A stretch of 64,000 nt of DNA from the NCBI GenBank assembly GCA_963920665.1, contig OY987271.1, positions 19,099,350 through 19,163,349 of the forward strand. The letters run 5' to 3'. The translations under genes were made by a program, and so were the position numbers. Below the pieces are notes generated by a model, which saw only the letters and a program-made list of their open reading frames with translations, searched no databases and was not told the origin of the DNA. The stretch comes from Straminergon stramineum (Eukaryota > Streptophyta > Bryopsida > Hypnales > Calliergonaceae). Each line of letters begins with the position of its first letter. Positions within the stretch are counted from its first letter, which is position 1. Below are positions 12,371 through 24,800 of the stretch, piece by piece.

Positions 12371-14566
12371 AGTTTTAAAATTGAAATTCTGAAAGAATGG
12401 TTTCATATTGCCATTCAACACAATTATAATGATGTTCTTTAAAACATCTAGTATTGCATCATGTTTTTAATCTAGGAAGAAGGAAAATTGGTGTATAGAA
12501 ATATGTATAATTAAAAGATTTGGATTTTCAAGTTGGATATTAAAATAGTTTAGAATTGGTACATCAAATATACATACAAATATATAGTTGTCCAAATTTA
12601 TAAATTGCTACCTACCGCAAAATTTGTATCCAATGCACTAAAAATTGAGTTTTTCAATATTACCTTCTATTAAAGTTTACTTTGTTTTATCATACTATAT
12701 GAAGGTTGAAAGCTCTTTTCAATTTCTTAAATTTAATCCACAAAATTTTATTTTCATTCTTGTAATCATTTTTAGTAAAATTTCTAGGTTGTTCTAATAT
12801 GCAATATAATTTATGTAATACTATTTCTATATTATTCTTATAATGATTCGAATAATTTCTTTTTCCATCAAAAGAATTGAAAAAATTAGTATCAATGGAA
12901 TAATCTTTTTTCCACATAGAAACAAGTGCTTAAGCCATGAAGTCATAAAAAAAATTCTACAATATAAATGCTTTCTTCAACCACATTTAGATTGAATAAT
13001 CATGTTTTCTTGTGTTTTCTCTACACCTACTAGTTTATTACTAAAGAAAGTCCCTTTGGACTAGAGTCTATGACAATATGATAAAAAAAACCTTTAGACA
13101 AATTCTTCATTAGGTTGAAGCCCACGAGATCAATAAAATGTATCTCTAATGGATGAAAATGTAGCACTACATGCTCTACATTTCCTTGGATGGTATAATT
13201 GCAATGCCTTGTGCTCCCTACTAATTTTTTTTGGTATAATACATAAAGTAGATAAGTACTCCAATGTTCATAGTTTGGACGATCACATAGTAGTATTTGG
13301 GATGATGTTTTGTCCAAACAATCACATCATGCATCCAATGTAGAACTTGACTCTTCTAGATATAACCATCTTTCATAGCCAATTTTGTTGGAATTGAAAT
13401 AACAAAGATATAAACAAAAACACATAGGAAATTTAGAAAATAATTTGGACATTGAGGGATGAAGGGCTAGAAAATACATTTACTACCAAAACAATTCTAA
13501 GCATATTCGTAAAAAATATTCTCATAGAATTCAATATTTTCTACTATTGAAATATAAAAGATTGTACTAGGTTTGCAATGTACATCTATTTATCTTGAGC
13601 TTTTCAACATTTTCCCCCAAATGACTAAGGACCTTGGCTAGGGATTTTATAGTCCAAGTCATTTGATTGAATAGAAAATGAGATAAACATTGCACTTGAA
13701 GTTTAAAATTCTTACTTTGTTTGGTGTTTTGCAAATTATATCAGTAATGTAACCAACCCTATTGCTACTACAATATCCAATTTGATCTCCTTGAAGTATG
13801 AGAGAAGATTAATTTCTCTCTCAAATATGCATCATTAACAATGAAGCTAGTAGGAAGTGATTTCAGATTTTTTAAAGTTGAGTTTTTAATTTTTATGATT
13901 CTAGGGAGTGTAGCCAAAAATTTGTATGAGCCTCTAGACTCCCCTAAACTGAAAGAGTAGAGAGTTGATAATAGTCATGCTCTATCCTAAAATTGAAAAA
14001 ATCCAAAATAATAATTGCTAATTATACTAGGAGACCAAAATGGCCACTTCCTTTGGCAAGAAGTTGCTACTTAAATTTAATTGCTCCTAAAAGAAACTTT
14101 ACAAAGCATATTGTTGCCACTTATACCTTTAATTTGGTCATATTCTCCTCCTAATTTGGCCACAAGCAACGTAATCTCTCATAAATTGAAAATGGATAAT
14201 TTAGGTTGATTTGATGGCAAAAATAGGGCCTCGTGAAAGGTGGAGGAAAGAGTCACATGGTAGAAATAGGATTGATTACCTTATGAATATCTTTTCTTGC
14301 ATGTTATCTTGCAATTTTTTTATTCAACAATCTCATGCAATGCTTTAGGAACAATTTGTTTGATTCATAGATTTATTTGTGAATTATTCATGAATATTAT
14401 CCATGAAGAAGATATGTATAATAAAACTTTTGCTAGATTTCCTTTAATTTCTACTTTGTAAGGATTTTAAGCATCCCAAAAGTTGAATGTATCTATTTTC
14501 TATTTGTATTTGTATAATTACCAATGAAGATGGTGAAGATGGCATCAACATTGGCTAAATTTTAAG
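12371..14566. other. Intergenic AT-rich DNA, no gene seen
   Basis: No ORF with recognisable domains and no structured repeat stands out. The stretch ends at the TTAA that opens the element at 14567. Confidence 0.5.
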
Positions 14567-15517
14567 TTAACCCCTAAAGGCCCAAACAATGTTTTTTGGC
14601 AACATAGCAATTTCGAGCAGCTCAGATGGAATTTTTATTTTTTTTCTTTGAAATTTTCACACAGCATGTGCCCGAGGAGTAGCTTCAAGACCCAAAAATT
14701 TTCATAACTTTTGAATACATGGTTAAAAAATTATTGTATGATATGTTGTTTTCATTGCTCGGCGGACAACCCGGGTAGCAAAAAAAACTTTTTTTAAAAT
14801 CACTTTATTTTAAAATAAAAATTTGAAATTGATTTTACTGATTTTTATGTACATGGAAAGCTTTGAATCATTCCATTTTGATTTATGAGATGAAAGTTAG
14901 GAAGAGTTTTAGCTGTGGGTAGTTTGTGGGTAGTAATGGAATCTCTACTCTAAAATAAACTTTGAAGACCTTTATTTCACTCAATTTTAAATATTTTTGG
15001 AAAAAAATAAAAACGTGAGGTGTAGATTTTTTATTACAACAATTTAACCATTGGGATTGGCATTTTTCAATTCCATAAATAAATTATTAACAATTTAGTA
15101 TTTTGAATCATTCTTTACTTCTTTCAACTTACTATTTTTTTCCTATATGTTGTACAATTTCAAATGATCTAAAATTTTTCAAGCATGTAGCCGACATGAC
15201 TTGAAGAATGAATCCAAAGAGTTAACCCATTTTGGACATTTTTTCATAATGATCTAACCTTGTGCAGTGCATCTGTCCAAATTTTTGCAGGGCCGAAAAA
15301 AGGCCTTTTATCACTTCAAATGCTAATATCTTGCAATCCAAACGGTGGAAATTTCTGAAATGTTTTCCACATCTTCCCAAACCAGCTTACTACAAGATCC
15401 TACTGTTCCATATGATTGTCCAAAAATGTATTTTTTCTAAAATTTGGTACTTGTACTAGAGATGACAGTTTTGGAGCGTTTTTGGTGAAAACTTAGTCAA
15501 ATACCTTTAGAGGCTAA
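14567..15517 (+). mobile_element. TTAA-flanked non-autonomous element, subfamily A
   Basis: The left end is TTAA (14567-14570) followed by CCCCTAAAGGCCC. The right end is ACCTTTAGAGG followed by CTAA, a mutated TTAA. The interior matches the copy at 62462-63379 along most of its length, including 'ggcaacatagcaattt' near the left end and 'ggaaagctttgaatcatt' in the middle. A reversed relative forms much of 40722-41974. No transposase ORF is visible, so it would depend on an enzyme encoded elsewhere. The piggyBac-like assignment is inferred from the TTAA ends. Confidence 0.65.
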
Positions 15518-15896
15518 TAAAAATTTTCTTGCAAATCTATAAATGAAAATGATTTACATGGCCATTTAGTCATAAACCTTAGAATAGGGGGCAGAATTCA
15601 AGGTTGTTTTGACCCTAAAACTGTGGGCCTATCACCCAAAAATTTATGCTAGACTATGACATTACAATTGGTTGTATTTTGTGTTTCTAAGAGTCATTCA
15701 TCAAACACTTTTTGTCCTCCATGGCATTACAAGGTTGAAGAAACAAATATGGCATAAACATAAAGGTTTAGCAATGTAGTGTTCAATGCATTTTCTTGTT
15801 ATTTTTATGTAAACAATATAAAAACATTCAAATTGGGGCAACAAATTATGTGAAGCCATGAATTAACTTTGGAATTAAAACATAGCAGAGTGAATG

Positions 15897-18800
15897 CTAC
15901 AAAAAATACATCTTGTTTTTTATTCTTACATGCACACTCTCAGGCACGATAGGGTAATAAGCTTGGGGATGACATGCAACTCTTCGCTTACTTCTCTTAG
16001 CAAGATACCAAACTCGACAACGGAATGCAACCAAGTGGGCATAATAAGCAGGTGTAGCCATTGAGACAGCTCGTGTACATCGCCCAAAAATATAACACAA
16101 TTTATTTGTAAGATTCTCAAAGTCATCTGCCCTGCAACCAGATCAAAATGTCGTATACAGAGTTAGCTCACTTCCATGCATACCATTACAATTCCATCCA
16201 AACTTTGAATTAGATTCTCTTTGAGAGTTTGGGGCTTAAGATTATTTAGCACTATGTTTCTTGTAGTGACAAGTTTCTGTTTTTTCTACATCTCAAGTGT
16301 AGAGATCTGTGCTTTGCAATTGATCAAAATAGGTCTCATATTGAGCAGAAGGGTTATGCATTACAATCTTCCTTTGATTAGAAGCGATAAGGATTATGAA
16401 ATAGCAACAAACAACAAGACTTTGGACTTTGGCATTGTGTCCATCTCTACCATGATATATCCTAATACATATTCAATGGCAAAGAAGTTGACTAGTTTAA
16501 CTTTCTAGGGCTAGACAACCTACTCCCTTCACCTTACCCCCTTCACCTTAATAATTATAGAATTAAATAATTCTCATAAAAGTTCTCCACTTGTGATTAT
16601 GTGTTCCAATTCTAACGAAAAACAAAGTGATACTTCGTAAACTCAGAATGTTTGATGCATGGTGCTAAAAATTCATTTCAAAAAATGTAGATTTTAAAAG
16701 CAAAGCATGAAACACTAGCTTAGTCCACACGTCTACACTACCTGGGGGTATCACGTAGAAGATGGCGATTTCAGAATCGCGGTCTAGTGAGTCTGGGAAA
16801 GAAGAAATACATTGTGCTCAATTTCGTAGCTAACCTACAAATTGCAGAACAGAGATCGCAACCCCTCATGAAGATTTTGAAGAATCAAGACTCTGTTCTA
16901 ACTGGAAAAAACTTACGTGAATTTGGTACCATCAAATATCATGTGATAGTGAGTGGGCCGACTTGTGCCTTTCTCGCCTGCGTGGCTGCATAAGTAGAAG
17001 TCAAACTGATTAGGGTGAACTATCTTGTCATCCACGACAGTGCCTGGCGGCACATTCAAATCCCGGCAACCTGAAAGTGCTGCTGAAGCATTCGGAGGAT
17101 TCTTTGCATATTTTTTGTCGCAGATTCTCCGGAAGATCCGAGTGTGATGCCTCTTCTGAACCACTGCAAATGTAATGCAAGGCTCATAGTCACACTGTGA
17201 TAATTCAGTGCCCGCTTGATGTGCAGCATCTTTCACTGCCTTCACCTCCGTTTCAAGCACCTCTTGGAATTGGCCTTGCCCCACACCATCTCGATAGAAA
17301 ATAATTACCTGTAACCATTAGAATTGCATTAAGATGAAGTAGAACCTCATACTTGTTAAATGGGTGTGCACATCTGAGAGTGCCAAAACTATTGCAAGGG
17401 CGTCCGTAATCTAAGGCAGGTTGGAATTTGTTTCAAGAGCAAATTTCAAAGTGCAAAAGGTGACAGTCAAATGCGTAAAAGTCTAAAATCTATGATCAAT
17501 TATAGATTTGAGGTTTTGATGGCCTACTTATGGGTTTTAGTTGGACTCCAATCTGCTCCAGTTTCATTCGGACTACTCAAATCTGTGCCAGTTCCTTACC
17601 GTAAGCCTCAAACGCGGGAGTCAATTTCATGAATTTCTGCTAGCGTACCAAATGTGACCATATTATTCACTTGGTGTATGGAAGCCTCTACACTAGTTCA
17701 CAATGTCACATATTATCCAGTGAACAATTTGGTAAGTTGAAGTTTCTGAGGGCGATAGTAATAGTCAAAATTTCGAAATCACTCGACTAGTACCCATATA
17801 TACTAATCTGAGTCCCATGGATGTACTGACCTGAGGAAGCAAGCTCTGATTTGCTCGGTGCCATTCCAATAGAAGATCCAAAACCATTTCCTTTAGGTTC
17901 TCAATGATTTCAGTGTTTCGTTTTTGAGCTTGATGGCGTGCAAAGTAGCGCCCTGAATCAGGCCAATCATTACTAGCCACGACTGCTGCAATAGATGGTT
18001 CGTCGGGGTCGCACATGTCTGGGTGAGTTACGTCTGCCCCAAAAAATATGCAAGTCCTATTATGAATGCTAGCAAGCATTCCAACGTGATCAATACTCTG
18101 ATGGAGACGAAAATTGCGTCCGCCACACTTTATATTAATCTTCATGAGCAGGTTTGTGGCAGCAGTTTTGTTGAAGCACTTGTCACAGAGGTAACCTGTA
18201 CACCCAAATTTAAGCTCAGCAAAATGTACACAGCATCAGATTTCAAGAATACTCTACCTCCTTGATAATCAGCAGCAGGAAGAGAATCCCAAGGTAATGA
18301 GATGTTATAAGATTAACTTCATCCCTTGTGAAGCACATATTGCACTCAGGTGGTGTAATATAGATTTCATCACCACAATGATGTGAACTTGCTACTCACT
18401 CTGTTGCACGGGGTAGTAATTGACAACTTGAACAGGGACTCCTCTCTCGATGTCGCCAAAGTACTTGATTTCGTTGTACAGCGTGCTTCGCTTCCCGTCA
18501 ACAATTACAATGATCAATTGACAATATGATCCTGATTCCTTCTCATACTGCGGGATGGCATTTAGAATCAAATTGAATGTCGTGCTTAGGGAATCTAAGT
18601 GACTTGTATGTGCCTTGCCGGTCGTTTGAGGTTTAAGCATGGTTATTCCCATTTCAGATGCACGGCTACCTAAAGGGAACCACCACAGCAACGTATGAAC
18701 GTTACTCAAATTGTCGACAGTAACGGGAAGTCACAGGAGACTTGAATTGTTCCCCAATTGTAGTAAACTAGTTAATTTCAGCACAAAAAATAAACCCCGC

Positions 18801-21800
18801 AGAGAGAACCCAATTCAAGAAGATACCACCATTGAACTCACAGCTGGGCAATCCATCAATGGTTTTTTGGAGTTCACAATTTGATTTGATGTGCAGGTGG
18901 AAAGTCCTACAAATCCTAATTTAGACGTGATCATCTGATACAATGTATTACTTGAAGACACATTCTACAACCTAGAACTTAAAAAGTTGAACTCATGGAT
19001 TCTTTCTGAGACTCTTAGACCGTTTAACTTCAGAGAACACTATTTTGAGAACTTTCGGCTGATGAAAATTACCTCATAAGGAACTGGATCCACTCTGTTC
19101 GTTTCGTGAACTTCCCTCCCGTTAAATCACAAACGCCCCACCATTTGATTTTAGCATCATGGAGGGCTTGCCTCTGATTCCATGCCCAGAAGCCCATCCT
19201 GCCTGGATCAACAGGATCCTTGTCATCTTTGTACTGAATGATAGGTGCTCTCAATACTCTGCTTTGAACTTCCGTCATTGACGTGTGGAAGCCGAGATCA
19301 AAAGCAGAACAATACGGATCACTGGTCACCAAATCATGAAACAGTTGGTTGTATGAGACAACAATCGTGAGAACTTCAGTTGAGATAGAATGACGGAAAC
19401 CTTGTGGGTTTTAGCTGAATATGTATGGTTACTACAGTAGAACACTAGTTGGAAACAACGATCTAAGTTAATCAACAAACGCTTTTAAGAAGTACCTTAT
19501 AGGGCGGTGGATATCTAAGGAAAATTTTTCCTCCATCATGTCAGTTATTCGTTTACACCGTGAGTCTGGATTCCTCAAAGAATTTTGAAATTGAAATTCT
19601 TTGCCCTTGGTAATCCCTTTACCCATAAATCTTGATAAAGGGGAGAGCTTTGCCAGTTCCATAGGGACATAGACTTTTCCTTTGGATGATTTCAGGATTA
19701 AGGCTGGCAAAAGTTTCCACACTATATCTTTGTCGTATTTCTCCTTAAAATAGTCAGTAACGCGGCAACCTTCGACATTTCCTGGTTGCTTAGTGAACGT
19801 AAGTTGACATGTTGCGTGTTTAGAAAGCCCTGAAATCTTGAATTTTCGTGTAACAGCTCCAACATAATAATCCAGCACCACTTCAGTGCCCATCAAAAGA
19901 TCAAGACAGAAATCTCTGCAATTGCAAGGAATGAAGACATCAACATTGTGTACGGGAACTTAATTGAACTGCATTTCATACGGGAGTGTTCTCAGAGGCC
20001 TTCAAAGAGATTGTTAACAAATACTAGCCTACTCTGAACACGGGACCTCATCTTTTGTAATGTACTATAAACAAAATCTTTAATGAATAAACTATAATAT
20101 TGAAGGATTTAGACAAAACAACCTTCAGCATAGAGTTCGTCATTTGCAGAGTTGCTTACCTCTGTTGGTGGGTTATCTCTCCGTGTTTCAGGAATTTCGA
20201 ATTCAGACCTTTGTCCATCATTTCCACCACATATTCCAGAACAGTTTCCGTTTTGAGGTCTTTTGCGAAGAAATCACTGCTAGAAACATCCACATTGAGT
20301 ACTAGGCCCTGTTTTGTTGGCCTTAAGCTTTTGAATAAGCCAAAAGAAGAGTTAATGAACCTGTTAACTGGAATACTAAACGAAGTGTCCGGATGATACA
20401 AACATGAACCTGCCTGGACTACCTTACTGTTGTTCCGGTGTTGTTCTCGCAAAACACATCCAAGTGCTTTGATGTACTCTTGATATTTAGAGGTCTCATC
20501 ACCCGAAATATAATCTTGGAGAGACTTGCCACTAAGAGTTACTCTAGGCTCCAATTTAACATCATAATATTCCTGGTTCTGCCTATATAGTACAATGCAC
20601 ACAGATGAGTAACTTCAAGGCCGGTGTTAGTATTTTCATACATGCAAGATTTCACTAGGCAATTCAACTTAATCGACCCCAAAAAATTTTGAATTCCGTT
20701 TGGATTCAGTAGGTTAGTTCATTAACTTGAAAGGGCTGTTGCGTGAAATGTCGTTCAGCACTTACTTGGGAAAGCTGTTAAACTATTCATATGCTTCAAC
20801 TCTAATCGTATTTGAAAATCAAAACAAGCAAGATGTTCAGAATGATCTTCAGCAATTTGTAAAATATTAAATAATGCAAACAGTGATGAAGAGAGTATGC
20901 TCGAGGTTGGAGAAAATTACCTTTCTAAAGGCGGGGGATAATACCGCTCGCTGAGCGTTCCAAATGGAAATGTCCCATTACTGTACAAAGAGTCACGTCC
21001 ATCATAAACCAATGTTGGCTGACTTCCAAACATCTCTTTAATTTTATCTTTCACAAAGTCTAATATTTTTTCTCTTAAAATATCGGATGCTGCCGGTGTT
21101 ATAGTCATCTTTTTAGCATGAATGTTTCCAAATTTGAAGGAATCCTTCACTTTGAAATGGTTGACTAGGACAATTTCACCCTGCAGATTCAAAGGCACGT
21201 AAACTCAGAGCAATGAGATATTCCATTGGTACATAGAGAGAGACTCATTATCAATACCACAATTAGAGTTGCATAAGAAGCCTCAATACCCGCTACTCAA
21301 TCAATGGCAACAATTCAGTCACAGATTTGCAAGAGAACTGACGCAAGACCATCAATACCACCACATTGTGGTTTCATATGAAACGGTGCGATTCTAAGCC
21401 TTTAGTAGGTTCGTTGCTTGTGCTAATACTGATCAAAGGTTTGCTAGTGCAACAAAAGTCACAATAAGATGACTCTAAAATACCTTTCTTGACCTTTCTA
21501 CAAACTTCCTAGACCTCGGAAGCATCTGCACAAATTGCCATACAACGTTGATCTGCAACTGACTTCCTGAACAAAAATTCTGAACCGAAGACGATTGAAT
21601 GTCTTCATCCACAATTGGCATAGAAGATCCATCATTTCAAAATTGTGAACATACGGGATGATAAATATCGATTAAGAAATCCTATTGAGAGAAGGTCCTC
21701 AAGGTGAGTCCTCTGCACTTCTTGATATAGACTAACGTTTGTTTGTGCTTTACCCTATTGCACCTTTTCCAGAAGAAATAGCAAGAACTTTATTTAAGTT

Positions 21801-23959
21801 AGAACACGTTCCGTTCACTGTGACAGTCAGCAAGACCATGAAAGCCTACCCAAAGACTGCAGCGTTTTAACTTTTAAGGGACCCAGATATTCTAAAACAC
21901 GCCCGTCGTCAAGTCAAGGATCTCAAGTCAAAGCAAACTCGATGGAGTTCTCAACAATGCTGGTGCTACTTATCCATATCAACATTATAAGAATGGCATG
22001 CTGACCGCAAATGGTGCGCCCATGGTTTAACGTGACCTTGCAACTTCCGTTCTATTGCAACAACACAAAATTTTGAACAGATTGTGAAGTCATGTTGTAA
22101 GAGCTCTGTACCCTTCCTGAGGTTGCTCTCTCAGTTGGTCTCGCAGCGAGTAATTTTATGCTGGTGTCCTCAGGAGGTGCGCTTCCAAAAAGGGAGGATA
22201 TACTTGATATGAGTCCTGGGCTGGGTGGACGTTCCAAGGGAGATGGAGTTCCCGGACATGAACATCCATCCTTTTTGGCAGAACGTGGTTCACTTACTGA
22301 AATCTTTTCTAGAGCAAGAGGATCAAGGGGCCGGATTTTAGTGACGCCAATTGCTTGCGGAGGCTCCCAATTTGCCACCACAGGGGCTAATGAAGGGGCA
22401 ATAACTGTGGCGGATCCACCACACATAGACCCAGGTCTCGAATGGATAGGAGGTAAATAAACTTCTTGAACTGCCGGCTGTTCAATCTGATGGCTGCAAG
22501 AGTTCCAAGTTCTACGAGACTGGGCACGAGGTCCTGATATAGAAGGACATTCAACTCTTTTAAATCATCCTCAACGTCATACTGCCTACTGACAAACAAA
22601 AACTACGTGATTTCCAGTAGCCATTACAAACCTGTGACTGATGCATCTTGCATTTATCAATCTCTTAATTACTTCGATGACAAAGGTATATAATACTAAA
22701 ACCGTTAAGAGTCATGAATTCGTGATCTGTCTTTAAATACTAACCCCTGTTATCAACAAGATCTCATCTATTCATACACTCGCAGGTGTTGTAAGTATGA
22801 CTTGGCTACATGCCAATAGCCACTAGTGAATACTCATCTTGAATGGAAATGGATTTCCATTTTCACTTCCAGTGGTCTACAACCTCCCACTTAAAATTGC
22901 ACAAGATATTGATGACAAGTGCATAAATATTTTATCTCAACAAATTTGGCTCTTGTACGGTCCAAAGATCTCTCCATAACTCTGCATTGATGTACCTGCC
23001 TGTGTTAAAATGCTCAGCATGACGCAAATAGTATCTTCTACCTCACATGGACTTGCTGTGACTTTTTTGTTTGTTTCAGCACAAACAGTCCACAGCACAA
23101 ACAAGTAGAAGAGCAAAGAATGTTGTTGTCAGTGCAGAGGAGAGAAGAGTGATCACGTACTCGGAGCAGGGGCATACACCGCTGGGCGCAGTTTGTCTGC
23201 TGGAGCGCCATGGGGATGCAAGTGGTGGCGCTCTCTTGGATCAACGTACGACCGCCAAGCTTTGAGTTCTGAGGCCGACAGAGGTTGCTTGCATGGAGGA
23301 GGGCTATTCTTATACGCAATCTCTTCAAAGGTGGCCCCCGGGTGCCCTTCGCCGCTTTCGCCCCGATTCCATGGCTTCTCATGGTGCATTCGCGGATTGG
23401 AACAAGGTCGGCTCCGAGGAGACACGCTCGTCGACCGACGATGCAACGGAGACGAACAAGGCGTGCGCGGCACTCGGCCTGCAGGACTGTGCCGGGATTG
23501 CGCCAGGGACCGCGTTTTCGGCGTCTTCGGACAAGAGTAGCGTGCCCTGGGCGAGCATTCACGGCTAATTCGCTGAGGAGAGCATGGTCCATTAGGAGCC
23601 TTGCGGCAGCACGAGTAAGATGTGGCAGGGGAGATTGAGCGGCTCTTGGATGCAGAGCTTGGGCGACTCAAGGCCTTCGCGGGAGAAAATGGACGGCTCT
23701 TGCTCGGGGTGCATCCTCTGCTGTTTCTTCGCGGTGAGAGACCTGTGGGACTTCTCGGTGGAGAGCACAATACACTCTCGGTTGGGGAGGGAGGTGAGGA
23801 AGGAGATGATGCTCGACTCCATGGTTGATTGTGATGCATCGGGGAGCTTCCTCGTCGCCTTTGACGTCGTCGTTGTCGTTTGATCGGACACTCAGATGGA
23901 CAATCCGGAGGCACAAACTTGCAGCCCGGAGGAAGATATTTGTCCAAAGGTGGTGCCAT
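15897..23959 (-). CDS. ARGONAUTE protein, ten exons, intact slicer tetrad
   Basis: Exons in transcript order: 23959-23161, 22533-22112, 21180-20921, 20582-20160, 19915-19496, 19321-19073, 18665-18400, 18195-17831, 17308-16917, 16131-15897. Phases join to give 1276 residues. Exon 3 opens the N domain ('LVNHFKV', 'YDGRDSLYS'). Exon 4 ends in 'ITHQQ' and exon 5 opens with '[20 protein letters not shown]' before the PAZ domain. The MID domain contains '[19 protein letters not shown]'. The PIWI tetrad is DEDH: D1001 in [11 protein letters not shown]1042 in TEIIENL, D1075 in FYRDGV, H1188 in SRPTHYH. The product should bind small RNAs and be able to cleave targets. The C-terminus ('[14 protein letters not shown]') is AGO1/5/10-like, while '[10 protein letters not shown]' and 'RPTHYH' fit less well. 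Exon 1 (266 residues) is Ser/Pro/Arg-rich and unlike the usual Gly/Arg or Gln N-terminus. Its link to exon 2 rests on phase and splice sites only. An in-frame stop lies just upstream of ATG 23959. Confidence 0.88.
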
Positions 23960-24800
23960 TTCAACTCAACTGAATCTTCTTTTCCTACTTCCAGATCCAG
24001 GGGAAACGTACATATGAAAGCCTAACCAGAACAGAAAAAGAAACGCGATTCGATGATCCAATCGTCCTAGTTTTGGGAGCCATTGTTGAATGAGAGCGTC
24101 TCCTGCGAGGTTCTCCAGCATCAGGAAGAAGAAGAGATCGGATGGCGATGAACAGTTGCGTTGCTTCAGTAGCGGGAGTAGCGGAGCTTACCTTTCACCT
24201 CCTTCGACAGTCATTGTCTTTGTGGCGCCTTCTTCTTGCATCACCTCTTCTCGTACGTGGTTGTTCGCACACCAGAACTGCGAGATCCTGCACATTCAGC
24301 ATGTTCCTTGAATTTCGAACGACTGATAAGGTAATCTTCTTCCCTCATAAATAATTAAAACCGATTCACAACTTCATGAACACATAGATTCCAGCATGTT
24401 TCTTCAAATTTCGGGCAACTGCTCTTCTCACAATGAATACGATTACTCAATCTCAAGTTTGAGTAATCGAATTCAGTATGAGAAAAGCAGTTGCCCGAAA
24501 TTCCAGAGGCGGAGCTTTACCTTTCACCTCCTTCGATAGCCTGCAAGACGATTTCCTTGCAGCACCTTCTTCCTCTTGCATCACCCCTTCTCTCGTGTAT
24601 TTGCACCATAACTGCATGATCACATTCATTCCACTGCATATTTTGACAAATTTTGCAGGACTGATACAGTAGTCGTCTTCTCTCACAACGAAATCGGTTC
24701 CACGACTGCAAGATCGCATTACTTCCAGCTTGTTGCTTCAAATTTCGGACAACGGCTCAATCGTCTTCTCTTAAATTGAAATCGCCTCCAGAGACAAAGC
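23960..24800 (-). promoter_or_regulatory. Upstream region of the ARGONAUTE gene with duplicated module and hairpin
   Basis: A module of about 180 bases at about 24178-24350 recurs at about 24508-24690 (shared 'acctttcacctccttcga', 'ccttcttc..cttgcatcacc', 'actgataca/actgataag'). Part of a third copy follows near 24700-24790. Between the first two copies lies an inverted repeat of about 45 bases (24407-24450 and 24458-24502, loop of 7). On the minus strand the module ends in 'aaggaggtgaaaggta', which could serve as a splice donor. A non-coding first exon with a 5' UTR intron is therefore possible, but this is inference. Confidence 0.45.

Noticed and set aside
22112..22533. Alternative ARGONAUTE exon 2 acceptor at 22494 (start 22493) with a GTGATC donor in exon 1
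   Set aside because: It also keeps the frame, but the GTACGT donor with the 'ttctatatcag' acceptor is the stronger pair. It remains a second choice.
22387..22599. Minus-strand ORF overlapping ARGONAUTE exon 2 in another frame
   Set aside because: The frame that joins in phase to both exon 1 and exon 3 is a different one.
23038..23592. Minus-strand 184-residue ORF and several plus-strand ORFs over ARGONAUTE exon 1
   Set aside because: They are frame shadows of the Ser/Pro/Arg-rich coding exon, whose GC-rich codons keep all frames open.
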